DNA of 64,000 nt from Rhodobacterales bacterium (lineage in GTDB: Bacteria > Pseudomonadota > Alphaproteobacteria > Rhizobiales > Stappiaceae): contig VIRH01000093.1 in assembly GCA_008107755.1 (NCBI GenBank), positions 22,477 through 86,476 of the forward strand, read 5' to 3'. This document shows, one piece after another, positions 10,101-18,787 of the stretch. The notes beneath the pieces are model-generated. The model searched no databases. It was not told the DNA's origin and worked only from the letters and a program-made list of their open reading frames with translations. The translations under genes were made by a program, and so were the position numbers. The first letter of the stretch is position 1, and each line of letters starts with the position of its first letter.

Positions 10101-10177
10101 ATGGATTTGTCTTCTGCAAGACCTCTTCCCGAAGGCTCCCGCTGGCATCCGGCAAAAAAGATAACTACCTTGGCGCC

Positions 10178-11368
10178 ATGATCGACATGGCGGATATCGA
10201 CAGTATTGAAGACTGGCTGATCGACCAGGCCCTCGGACGGCCTGAACTGACAGACATGTTTGCCGAATTGTGCGAAAGGCTGCGCCTTTGCGATGTTCCG
10301 GTCGACCGGGCCATGATCGGGTGGTCGACGCTTCATCCGCTGATAGAAGCCGAAACCGCGACATGGGAAAACGGATTCGGCATCGAATACGAACAGATCG
10401 TCCATGCGGCGGAGATGCGGGAGGATTGGCTGCAAAGCCCTGTCCGGGCCGCTCTCCTCAGCGGTGACCCCATGCTGCGCCGACGCCTGACGGAAAACAA
10501 TGCGCCGATGGAATTTCCCCTGCTGTCGACCCTCGCCGAAAAGGGCTACACGGATTATCTCGTGTTGCCGACCGAGTTCGCCATGCCGTCCTTTCCGAAC
10601 GAGCATACCAGAAGCGGCATCGTCGTCAGCTGGGCCACGAAAGAGGCGCACGGATTTTCGGATGAGGCTCTGGCCGCCATCCGCTACATCCAGAAGCGGT
10701 TTGCGCTGGCCGCCCGCGCAACACTGGAAGGACAGATCAGCCGAACCATCGCCGAGACCTATCTGGGCCGGATCGCCGGCGAGAAAGTTCTCAAGGGCCA
10801 GATCCGCCATGGCGACGGCGAAACCATCGAGGCGGTCATCTACTTCAGCGACATGCGCAACTCGACGTCCATTGCCGAAACCCTCGGGCCGGAAAGCTAC
10901 CTTCGCTGGCTGAACACCTATTTCGACGTGACCGCCGGCGCGGTTCTGGACAATGGCGGAGAGGTGCTGGACTTCATCGGCGACGCGGTGCTGGGCGTCT
11001 TTCCCATCGGGTCCCAGGGCCTGGATGTCGCGGTCGAGAAAGCCATTGCCTCAGCCGATGACACCTGCCGGCGGCTCGAAACCCTCAACAAGGCGCCTCT
11101 GTTCGGCACGTCGATGCAGTCGGGCATCGCCTTGTCGGTTGGCTCGGTGATGTTCGGCAATATCGGCGTCGCACACCGGCTGACATTCTCCGTCATCGGT
11201 CAGACCGTTCATGCCGCCACCCGGATCGAAAGCCTGACCAAGTCACTTGGTGTCGGCGTCCTGATGACCGAGGACATTGCCAGGCGCGCCACGGACCGGT
11301 CCCGCCCGGTCGGAGCCTTCGAACTCGGCGGCTTTGCCGCTCCGCAACCGCTTTACGCTCTGGAATAG
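10178..11368 (+). CDS. Class III adenylate/guanylate cyclase-like protein with altered catalytic residues
   Basis: A 396-residue soluble protein. About 200 N-terminal residues are helical and of unknown type, followed by a class III cyclase homology domain (about 215-390). Both metal-binding aspartates are present: Asp225 in YFSDMR and Asp269 in DFIGDAVLG. The transition-state Arg349 is also present (TVHAATRIE). Three usual catalytic positions differ. The purine-selecting Lys before FIGD is Asp265, the transition-state Asn is His345, and the partner Thr is Ser (FSVIG). It may be weakly active, use another substrate, or act as a regulator. ATG 10178 or 10187 could both start it. It follows the GT39 gene by 77 bases. 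Confidence 0.85.
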   Translation: MIDMADIDSIEDWLIDQALGRPELTDMFAELCERLRLCDVPVDRAMIGWSTLHPLIEAETATWENGFGIEYEQIVHAAEMREDWLQSPVRAALLSGDPMLRRRLTENNAPMEFPLLSTLAEKGYTDYLVLPTEFAMPSFPNEHTRSGIVVSWATKEAHGFSDEALAAIRYIQKRFALAARATLEGQISRTIAETYLGRIAGEKVLKGQIRHGDGETIEAVIYFSDMRNSTSIAETLGPESYLRWLNTYFDVTAGAVLDNGGEVLDFIGDAVLGVFPIGSQGLDVAVEKAIASADDTCRRLETLNKAPLFGTSMQSGIALSVGSVMFGNIGVAHRLTFSVIGQTVHAATRIESLTKSLGVGVLMTEDIARRATDRSRPVGAFELGGFAAPQPLYALE

Positions 11369-11434
11369 GGGCTCCGATCCGCCCTGCTCCAGACCGTCGC
11401 ACTCTCCCCTCCAGTACAGGACCATGCGTTTCAC

Positions 11435-12229
11435 ATGATCGATCTCACCCCGTCCTCCAGTCCGCATCTGCCCTACCGCGAGCAGGAGGCAACCGCCGCC
11501 GACAGCGGAGCGCCGGTCGTTCTTCTCCATGGGTTCGGCGGCGACCGTCAGACCTGGCTGAACATCCAGACGGGCCTTGCCCCGCACAAGCGTTCGATCG
11601 CTTTCGACCTGCCCGGCCACGGCGAAGCACTGGACTGGCCGCGCATCGGCAACGCGGGGGTTGCGGCCAAGGCGGTGACGCAGTCGATGGAACAGATCAA
11701 TCTTGGAAAGGTGCACCTGGTCGGTCACTCCATGGGCGGCGCCGTCGCAGCGCTGATCGCCCTTCGCAATCCCGACCTCGTGGCCAGCCTGACGCTTCTT
11801 GCGCCCGGCGGCTTCGGGCCCGAGATCAACCACCGCCTTCTGCGCCGCTACGCGGCGGCAACCGACGCGGCCGAGATGGAAATGCTGCTGGAACAGTTCT
11901 TCGGCTGGGAGTTCAAGTTGCCGAAGTTTCTGGCGAAAACCGCTGCTGAAGCCAGGTCCCGGCCGGGGGCTGTCGCAACGCTCGAGGCCGTTGCCGACGA
12001 AATCATCGACGGCAGCGTGCAGAAAACCCTGCCGCGCGATGAGCTGGCCGCCCTGCCCATGCCGATCAAGGTCATCTGGGGAACCCAGGACCGCATCCTG
12101 CCAACCCGCCAGTCCCACAAGCTGCCGGGGATGATCGGGACCCATATCTTCGAAAGGGTCGGACACATGGTGCATCTGGAAATCCCGAAGGATGCAGTCC
12201 GGCTCATTCTCCAGAACGCAGGTTGCTGA
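11435..12229 (+). CDS. Alpha/beta hydrolase
   Basis: A 264-residue single-domain alpha/beta hydrolase. The oxyanion region is VVLLHGFGGD and the nucleophile elbow is GHSMGG with Ser99. An acidic residue is seen in WGTQDRILP and the catalytic His in ERVGHMVHLEIP. It resembles the C-terminal hydrolase-like domain of AcoC proteins and general esterases, but no acetoin genes are nearby and the substrate is unknown. It follows the cyclase by 66 bases on the same strand and could be co-transcribed. Confidence 0.85.
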   Translation: MIDLTPSSSPHLPYREQEATAADSGAPVVLLHGFGGDRQTWLNIQTGLAPHKRSIAFDLPGHGEALDWPRIGNAGVAAKAVTQSMEQINLGKVHLVGHSMGGAVAALIALRNPDLVASLTLLAPGGFGPEINHRLLRRYAAATDAAEMEMLLEQFFGWEFKLPKFLAKTAAEARSRPGAVATLEAVADEIIDGSVQKTLPRDELAALPMPIKVIWGTQDRILPTRQSHKLPGMIGTHIFERVGHMVHLEIPKDAVRLILQNAGC

Positions 12230-12347
12230 TCCCCGGACCCAGAAATTTTCACCGCTGTCTGGCCCCCCGGAACGGTTTGGGATAGGTAGCACACCGAAAC
12301 CCGGCCGGTCGGACGGCGGGACCAGTCTGAGCCGAGCCGGAGTGCGC

Positions 12348-13310
12348 ATGTCAGCCGAAATGTCTTCAGCCAACGATGTCATCGTCACGGCAGTTTCGGG
12401 CTATGAACCGAAACACATGGCTGCCTGGTACAATTCCCTGAAGGCAACCGGATACCGTGGCCGCACGGTTGCCGTGGCTTACGATGTCAGTGAAGCGCTT
12501 GTCGAGTACATGCAGCACATGGGCTCGCTGGTCATCACCTTCAATCACGACGCCGGCAAGAAGCGCTATTCCTATTCGCAGATTAAGGAAGAGGTCGCCG
12601 ATCATTCCGATGGTGGCAAGGTCTATGCCGACAGACGCTGGACCTGGAACAAGCGCATCCTGCGCTTCAAGGACAAGATCTACGACAGGCGCTTTTTTCA
12701 CGCCAGCCACCTGGTGAAGCAGCATCTGGATGCCATTGGCGAGCCTGTGCGCTTCGTCGCCTTCTCCGATGCCCGGGACGTCGTCTTCCAGTCCGATCCC
12801 TTTGCGTGGCTGGAAGCCAATCTTGCCCCCGGCAAGGATCTTCTGATCGGTGAGGAAAGCATCACCCACGAAGATCCCTGGAACCGCCGGAACGTTCTGA
12901 AGACCTACGGCCGCCACGCCTACGACCGTGTGGCGAAGGTTCCCGTATGCTGCGCAGGCTATTTCGCCGGCCGCTATGAGGCCATGATGGATTTCATGCT
13001 GGCCGTCTATTATTTCGACCAGACCAAGCGCAGTGGCGATCAGGCGGCCTTCAACCAGCTTCTGACCTTCTGCGGCTGGAAGGAAAAGGCCGAGAAAGTG
13101 AACTGGCGGGTTCCCTGGCTGCTGCATGCGGTCAGTGCCAATGTCGGTACGAATGCGCCTGGGTTCTGCATGCCGAAGGAAACTGCACCGGTTTTCGAGG
13201 ACGGGCTGGTCAAGACCTCCGACAAGCAACCCTATGCGATCGTCCACCAATACGACCGCAACAAGGACATGACCGCGTATTTCCTGGAGAAATTCGGCAA
13301 GGTGGAATAG
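12348..13310 (+). CDS. Putative glycosyltransferase-like protein with an SDARD motif
   Basis: A 320-residue soluble protein without signal peptide or membrane helix. I start it at ATG 12348; ATG 12360 is equally possible, and the longer open frame runs into the previous gene. The segment RFVAFSDARDVVFQSDPF looks like the DxD-type metal/nucleotide-sugar site of GT-A enzymes. It is followed by a conserved-looking CCAGYFAGRYEAM and GDQAAFNQLL, a pattern common in GT families that act on cell-surface glycans. I cannot assign a family by name. Possible alternatives are a nucleotide-diphospho-sugar-like fold without activity. It stands between an alpha/beta hydrolase and a convergent reductase gene. 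Confidence 0.55.
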   Translation: MSAEMSSANDVIVTAVSGYEPKHMAAWYNSLKATGYRGRTVAVAYDVSEALVEYMQHMGSLVITFNHDAGKKRYSYSQIKEEVADHSDGGKVYADRRWTWNKRILRFKDKIYDRRFFHASHLVKQHLDAIGEPVRFVAFSDARDVVFQSDPFAWLEANLAPGKDLLIGEESITHEDPWNRRNVLKTYGRHAYDRVAKVPVCCAGYFAGRYEAMMDFMLAVYYFDQTKRSGDQAAFNQLLTFCGWKEKAEKVNWRVPWLLHAVSANVGTNAPGFCMPKETAPVFEDGLVKTSDKQPYAIVHQYDRNKDMTAYFLEKFGKVE

Positions 13311-13415
13311 CCGCAGGCACAGGGTGCGGTCATCAAACCCGCGTCGGCCCCATGCTTGGGAGCGCCAATCACTTCAACCGCTGGACTTCAGGTGCCAAAC
13401 CTCAGGCGCCGATGT

Positions 13416-14600
13416 TCAGGCATCCGGCAGCAGGTCATCGCGCCAGCTTTCGCCGATCACCCGGCGCGCCATCATGTGCGAGCGCGGCGAGTTGATGCTG
13501 TCGACGGCGATCAGGATGCCGTCCTTGAGATAGGCGACATAGAACTTGAGCGCTTCAGGCGAGCCGACCACGACGGTATCGTCATAGCCTTCCGAAAGTC
13601 CTGCAATCTGCAGCTTGATGTCATACTGGTCCGACCAGAACCACGGCAGCGGATCGTAATCGACATCGTGCCCGAGCAGCGCCTGGGCGGCCAGCTTGGC
13701 CTGATCGATCGCGTTCTGGACGCTTTCCATCCGCACCGAGCGCTTGTAGCGGTTGGAATAAAAGCGCGTGCAGTCGCCAATCGCATAGATGTCCGGATCG
13801 CTGGTCTGACATGCCCCGTCGACCAGAATGCCGTTGTCGGTCTCCAGCCCGGCCTCTGTCGCAAGGTGATCGTTCGGCTCCGCGCCCACGGCCACGAGAA
13901 CAAGCTCGGCGGGCAGAAGCTCGCCATCCGCCAGGCGTACACCGGTTACGCTGCCTTCTCCCTCGATGGCCTCGACACCGGTGTTGAGACGCAGATCGAT
14001 GCCGCGGTTCTTGTGCAGATCCGTGAAGAACGACGAGACGGCCTCGCTGACGACGCGTTTCATCGGCCTGTCCTGCGCTTCCAGAACCACGACGTCCTTG
14101 CCCAGCGTCTTAGCGACGGCAGCGACCTCCAGACCGATATAGCCGGCACCGATGATCACGATCCTCGGGCTTGTCTGAAGCCGCTCGCGGATGAGATCGA
14201 CGTCGGCGATGGACCGCAGCGTGACGACGCCCTGCTTGTCACCACCCGGCAGTGTCAGACGGCGCGCGTTCGTCCCCGTTGCAAGCACCAGCTTGCCATA
14301 GGAAATCCTGTCGCCGTTCTGCAACGTCAGGCGTTTTGCCTTCGGATCGATCGAGGCGACTCGCGTGTTTGGAATGAGATCGATGTTGTTGGTCGCAAAA
14401 AAGGCTGACGGACGCAGCCACAGACCTTCGGCGTCGATTTCCCCGGCGAGGAATTTCTTGGAAAGCGGCGGTCTCTGATAGGGGGGATGCGTTTCATCGC
14501 CAATGAGACGCAACGGGCCTTCAAACCCGCCCTGGCGCAGCGACTGCGCGATCTGCGCACCGGCCTGGCCGGCTCCGACGATGACGATTTCTTCCTGCAT
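13416..14600 (-). CDS. FAD-dependent ferredoxin--NAD(P)+ reductase family protein
   Basis: A 394-residue pyridine nucleotide-disulfide fold flavoprotein of the rhodocoxin/putidaredoxin reductase type. The N-terminal FAD fingerprint is IVIVGAGQAGAQIA, followed by PYQRPPLSK, which is typical of the group. The NAD(P)H fingerprint is IVIIGAGYIGLEVAA (about residue 155). The FAD-ribityl motif is IYAIGDCTRF, and the C-terminal reductase domain has WFWSDQYDIKLQIAGL. It would pass electrons from NAD(P)H to a 2Fe-2S ferredoxin for a P450 or dioxygenase, but no such partner is adjacent. It has its own promoter region beside the divergent or distant genes. Confidence 0.9.
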   Translation of the reverse strand: MQEEIVIVGAGQAGAQIAQSLRQGGFEGPLRLIGDETHPPYQRPPLSKKFLAGEIDAEGLWLRPSAFFATNNIDLIPNTRVASIDPKAKRLTLQNGDRISYGKLVLATGTNARRLTLPGGDKQGVVTLRSIADVDLIRERLQTSPRIVIIGAGYIGLEVAAVAKTLGKDVVVLEAQDRPMKRVVSEAVSSFFTDLHKNRGIDLRLNTGVEAIEGEGSVTGVRLADGELLPAELVLVAVGAEPNDHLATEAGLETDNGILVDGACQTSDPDIYAIGDCTRFYSNRYKRSVRMESVQNAIDQAKLAAQALLGHDVDYDPLPWFWSDQYDIKLQIAGLSEGYDDTVVVGSPEALKFYVAYLKDGILIAVDSINSPRSHMMARRVIGESWRDDLLPDA

Positions 14601-14718
14601 TCCTCTATGCCCTCTGCAAGCTTGTTTGCAAAAGGCCTAGCACGAAGACAGGCCGCCCGCCAAAGGGCGAATTGCCGCGATGCTCATGCCGTGTCGCGGC
14701 ACTCCATGACAGAGCCGC

Positions 14719-16725
14719 TCAGGCGCTGCGGACATTCGTCAGAAAACCGGCAATTTCCTGCCGGATGAGTTCGCCTTCCTTGCCGAGAGATTCCGCCAGC
14801 GTGTGAACCTCCGCGCCATTGGAACGTGCCAGATCCGCTGCCATGCCCACCTGTTTCATGCGCTCCACACCGGTGTCGGAGCGGTCCGACGCATGGCTGA
14901 CATTTTCGGAAATTGCCCGGACGGCCTGATCCTGCTGCACCACCGCGGCCGCCACCGCAGAGGCGAGATTCTCCATGTCCGAAATGATCCGGCTAACCTC
15001 GTCGATTGCCTGAACCGCCTGGCCGGAAGAGCCCTGGATCGCCTCGATCTGCGTTGCAATGTCCTCGGTCGCTCTGGAGGTCTGATCCGCAAGCTGCTTG
15101 ACCTCGGCGGCAACCACCGCGAATCCCTTGCCGGCGTCGCCGGCGCGGGCGGCCTCGATCGTCGCGTTCAGGGCAAGCAGGTTGGTCTGGCTCGCGATGT
15201 CCCGGATCAGGCCCATGACTTCGCCGATCCGGTCTGCGGCGCCGGACAGTTCGCGCATCGTGGCAACCGTCGACGTCGCCTTTCGAGCCGCGTTCTGTGC
15301 GACCTCGGTCGACTTTTCCGCCTGGCCGGAGATCTCGGAGATCGAAAGCGCGAGTTCTTCGGCAGACTGGGCGGCCGATGTCACGTTCTCGGCGGCATCC
15401 CGGACCGCATCAGCGGCTTCGTCGGACTGGTTGGCGACATCATCGGCCGCCTGCTCCATCGAGTGTGAGGTCTGGCGCAATTCGTCATTGGCCCGGTCAA
15501 GTCCATCGAGGGCCGAGGAGACGGTTCCTTCGAACCGGCCGATCAGCCCGTCCAGCCGCGCAACGCGGTCCTCGCGCTGCCGGTTCTCGATTTCCTGGGA
15601 GGCCGTCAACTGGTGTCGCTCGACCGCATTTTCCCGGAAGACGGCGACCGTGCGGCTCATCGACGCCAGCTCCGCCTTGCCACCGAAGACCGGCAAGTCA
15701 ATATCCGTTTGCCCTTCCGCCAGTGCCTCCATCGCGCGCTGCAGGCGCTCCAGCGGACCTGCGATGCTCTGTCCGATCAGGAGCGCAATGGCGGGCAGGA
15801 CCACCAGCAGCGCGATGATGGTGCCGCCGATCGCAAGGCCCGCAATCGCCCTGGTGCTTTCGAACTGCTCCACCGCATTCTGCTGTTCCGTGCCGGCCGC
15901 CTGATTGAGCGTTGCCACCTGGGGAGGAACCAGCTGGAACAGGGTCTCCAGCGTGTCTGCAACCTCCGTCTTGTCGGCCTTCGCAGCGTTGTAAAGCGCG
16001 AAAGTCTCCTTGTAGACGGCCATGTTGTCGGCAAAATCCTTCTTGATGGCGTCCGAAATATAGACCTTTTTCAGAAGCTTCTCGAAAGCGGCGAACTGCT
16101 GCTCGAAGACAGCCACGGCCTCCGGCGTCCCGTTCAGGGTGTATTCCTTCTCGGCGAGCTGAACCGCGAGGATCGCGCGGGCGAGCTTTTCAAAGTCCGG
16201 TCCGCCGCCGAATTTCATTTCCTCTGCCAGGCGCGCCTTGACCGCGCCAGCGCGCTCGTTGAGCACCGACCGATATCCGCTCGCCTCGTCATAGCCGATC
16301 TGGGCCTGAAGCTCGTCCAGCCTCGAAAAAGCGGTCTGCGTCCTGGCAAGTGTCTTCGAGATCTCCTCGATCTCGGCGCCGTACCCGGCCACGCCAGGAT
16401 TGCCGGCAATGACGGCAAGCTGTTCGCCTGCATCCTGCAGTTGGGTATCGAATGCCTGGAAAAGCTCGGAGGATGGCGCGCTCAGGTAGCGCTTCTCGAT
16501 CGTGCGCAGCGCCGAGGTGCTTTCCGACAGGGCCGCAGCCTGCTGCTTCAGGACGGCACTGCCGCTGATCCGGTCGAATGCCTCGTCCAGCCTGCCCTGG
16601 CTCCAGTAGTACACCCCGCCGATTGCCAGCAGCCCGGCGATCGTGAGCGCGCTCAAGGCTTGTATGCGCGATTTGACCGATAGTCTGGAAAGGAAGGGAG
16701 AAGGAGATTGCGATCGAAAGCCCAC
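14719..16725 (-). CDS. Methyl-accepting chemotaxis protein
   Basis: A 668-residue chemoreceptor if started at GTG 16723-16725, which has an AAGGGA site nine bases upstream. A TTG start at 16770 would add 15 residues. A transmembrane helix near residues 22-42 is followed by a roughly 250-residue periplasmic helical sensor, long enough for a helical bimodular (HBM-like) domain. A second helix ([23 protein letters not shown]) leads to HAMP and then the signalling hairpin with the conserved tip [20 protein letters not shown] and the [16 protein letters not shown] stretch. It controls the CheA kinase. No CheW-binding pentapeptide tether is seen at the C terminus and no che genes are near. Confidence 0.93.
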   Translation of the reverse strand: MGFRSQSPSPFLSRLSVKSRIQALSALTIAGLLAIGGVYYWSQGRLDEAFDRISGSAVLKQQAAALSESTSALRTIEKRYLSAPSSELFQAFDTQLQDAGEQLAVIAGNPGVAGYGAEIEEISKTLARTQTAFSRLDELQAQIGYDEASGYRSVLNERAGAVKARLAEEMKFGGGPDFEKLARAILAVQLAEKEYTLNGTPEAVAVFEQQFAAFEKLLKKVYISDAIKKDFADNMAVYKETFALYNAAKADKTEVADTLETLFQLVPPQVATLNQAAGTEQQNAVEQFESTRAIAGLAIGGTIIALLVVLPAIALLIGQSIAGPLERLQRAMEALAEGQTDIDLPVFGGKAELASMSRTVAVFRENAVERHQLTASQEIENRQREDRVARLDGLIGRFEGTVSSALDGLDRANDELRQTSHSMEQAADDVANQSDEAADAVRDAAENVTSAAQSAEELALSISEISGQAEKSTEVAQNAARKATSTVATMRELSGAADRIGEVMGLIRDIASQTNLLALNATIEAARAGDAGKGFAVVAAEVKQLADQTSRATEDIATQIEAIQGSSGQAVQAIDEVSRIISDMENLASAVAAAVVQQDQAVRAISENVSHASDRSDTGVERMKQVGMAADLARSNGAEVHTLAESLGKEGELIRQEIAGFLTNVRSA

Positions 16726-16844
16726 GGGCGTATGTCCCTTAAAAACCCTGCATCGGACCAGACTGGACAAAAACTACCAAAATCGGGTTAACACCCAAGA
16801 ATAATTAAGATTTTGGTCCCGGTCCGATCGGCATCTCCACCTGC

Positions 16845-17732
16845 TTGAGGCAGTGCGTGACGTATCTGACCAAAGCCGCCCCGGCTATTTTCGTCCTTTT
16901 GTGGTCCACGGGTTTCGTCGGCTCGAAACTTGGCGCGCCTTTCATCGAACCGATGGTCTTCCTGACGATCCGCTTTGCCGCCGTCTTGCCGGTGCTCATC
17001 CTGATCGGCCTTGCCCTGTCCACACGCTGGCGCCTGTCGGCAAGGGACATCGGGCACTGTATCTTCGCGGGCATGCTGGTTCACGGCATTTATCTGGGCG
17101 GGGTTTTCTGGGCGATCAAGCAGGGCATGCCTGCCGGAGCGTCCGCCATCATCGTCGGCCTGCAGCCCGTCCTGACAGCGCTCATGGCCGTGACACTGCT
17201 CGCAGAGACAATCGCCCGCCGCCACTGGCTCAGCATGGCCATCGGCGCAGCCGGTCTGGCCCTTGTGCTCGGACCGAAGCTGGATCTGACCGGAACCGGG
17301 ATTACCCCCACGACGATTGCCGCCGTGATCGCTGGCGTCGCGGCCATCAGTTTCGGCACCGTCTACCAGAAGCGCTACGCGCAGAACCTCAATCTGTGGG
17401 CCGCCACTGTCTGGCAATATGTCGGAGCGCTGGCGATCACCCTGCCGCTGAGCGCTTTCGAAAGCTGGCAGATCGTCTGGTCGGGCGACCTGATCTTTGC
17501 CATGGCCTGGCTTGTGCTGGTTCTGTCCGTCGGCGCGATCCTGCTTCTGATGCTCCTGATCCGCGAGGGCATCGTCTCGCAGGTCGCGAGCCTCTTCTAC
17601 CTGGTGCCCGTGGTAACCGCGGTGGAAAGCTACTTTCTCTTCGGCGAGACCCTGTCGCTTGTCCAGATCGTCGGCATGGTTCTGGTGATGAGCGCTGTCC
17701 TGACGATCCGGTCCTCGCGGCGCAGGGTCTGA
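16845..17732 (+). CDS. EamA/DMT family permease
   Basis: About 295 residues with ten predicted helices in two EamA repeats (IFVLLWSTGFVGSKLGAPFIEP opens the first). Drug/metabolite transporters of this kind export amino acids, metabolites or drugs; the substrate is not readable. The first in-frame candidate start is TTG 16845, with GTG 16857 also possible; no ATG exists upstream, so the exact N terminus is unsure. It is transcribed away from the chemoreceptor gene and converges on the yihY-like gene with a 2-base gap. Confidence 0.87.
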   Translation: MRQCVTYLTKAAPAIFVLLWSTGFVGSKLGAPFIEPMVFLTIRFAAVLPVLILIGLALSTRWRLSARDIGHCIFAGMLVHGIYLGGVFWAIKQGMPAGASAIIVGLQPVLTALMAVTLLAETIARRHWLSMAIGAAGLALVLGPKLDLTGTGITPTTIAAVIAGVAAISFGTVYQKRYAQNLNLWAATVWQYVGALAITLPLSAFESWQIVWSGDLIFAMAWLVLVLSVGAILLLMLLIREGIVSQVASLFYLVPVVTAVESYFLFGETLSLVQIVGMVLVMSAVLTIRSSRRRV

Positions 17733-17734
17733 GA

Positions 17735-18667
17735 TCAACCGTCGCCTGTCGCCGTTGTCCTGCGCTGTTGCTGCCGCCGCTCCCACAAACGCCGCTGCCG
17801 CGAGATGGCAGCGTTGAGTTCGCCCCCGAGGATGAACACCAGCGCGCAGATATAGAGGAAGATCAGCGCGGTCATGATCCCGGCGAGGCCGCCATAGGTC
17901 GAAACGTAATTTGCAAATGTCGCAAGATACGTCCCGAAGGCAGTGCCGGAGATGATCCACATGATCAGTGTCGCGACAACGCCCGGCCACAGGTCTCGAA
18001 ACGTCCGCTGTCCGGCGGGCAGCAGCCAGTGGGTAAAGAACAGCCCGATCACCAGCAGCGAGCCGGCGAGCGAGTAGCGGGCGACGTTGATTGTTGACAG
18101 CGAACTCTCGATCTGCGGCGCGTAGCGCTCGAGCGCCGCAAGCGCGAGCGGCGCCAGAACCACCAGAAACGTATAGGCCAGCAGCACCGCTGCCCCCAGA
18201 ATGACCAGCGCCAGAGACTGGAGACGCAACAGGATGAAATTCCGGTACTCGTGCTGCCGATAGGCGCGGTTGAGTGCGGTGCGCAGGGCTTCGACGCCGT
18301 TCGACGAAAACCATAGCGCGGCCACGGCACCAAAGGTCAGAAGGTCGCCGCGCCGGACGGTCAGCACGTTCTGCACTTCACGGGCGACCGGGGCCGCGAC
18401 ACTTGCCGGCCAGGTGTCGAACAGAAGCGCGGACGCGGTGTCGGCCGCACCGGTGAAGCCGAAGAAGGCCGCCAGAGACGCGATGAAGATCAGAAGCGGG
18501 AAGACCGCCAGCAGTCCGGACAGCGCGACATGGCTTGCCATGGCAAAACCGTCGTCGCGCGCGAAATGTCCGATTGCGTCCTTCAGGACAGCGTAAATCA
18601 CGAGCAAGGTCTGGCGGGCGTTCATGAATTTGATGTGGCCCGCCAACAGCGTGCCCGTCAAGTGCAT
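17735..18667 (-). CDS. YihY/virulence factor BrkB family membrane protein
   Basis: A 310-residue integral membrane protein with six hydrophobic helices. The UPF0761 pattern is present: the start of the core ARDDGFAMASHVALSGLLAVFPLLIF, then NGVEALRTALNRAYR, and a final GGELNAAISR. The family was once misnamed RNase BN. Its role is unknown, with suggestions of transport or envelope function. ATG 18623-18625 (MNARQTLL) is an alternative start, giving 296 residues and matching family length better. The C-terminal tail is basic and cytoplasmic. Confidence 0.88.
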   Translation of the reverse strand: MHLTGTLLAGHIKFMNARQTLLVIYAVLKDAIGHFARDDGFAMASHVALSGLLAVFPLLIFIASLAAFFGFTGAADTASALLFDTWPASVAAPVAREVQNVLTVRRGDLLTFGAVAALWFSSNGVEALRTALNRAYRQHEYRNFILLRLQSLALVILGAAVLLAYTFLVVLAPLALAALERYAPQIESSLSTINVARYSLAGSLLVIGLFFTHWLLPAGQRTFRDLWPGVVATLIMWIISGTAFGTYLATFANYVSTYGGLAGIMTALIFLYICALVFILGGELNAAISRQRRLWERRQQQRRTTATGDG

Positions 18668-18787
18668 GCATCAGATCCGCACCCTCCAAAAGGCGGATAA
18701 TTTCACACTCGACAAACAGGGGAGTGCGACGCAACATAGCTGCAACAAAGATCGCTTTTGCGAAATAAATGGAAACGGAGAGCGCCC

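Noticed and set aside
9461..10177. N-terminal extension of the cyclase gene
   Set aside because: This part overlaps the GT39 gene in another frame and reads as low-quality sequence. The cyclase starts at 10178.
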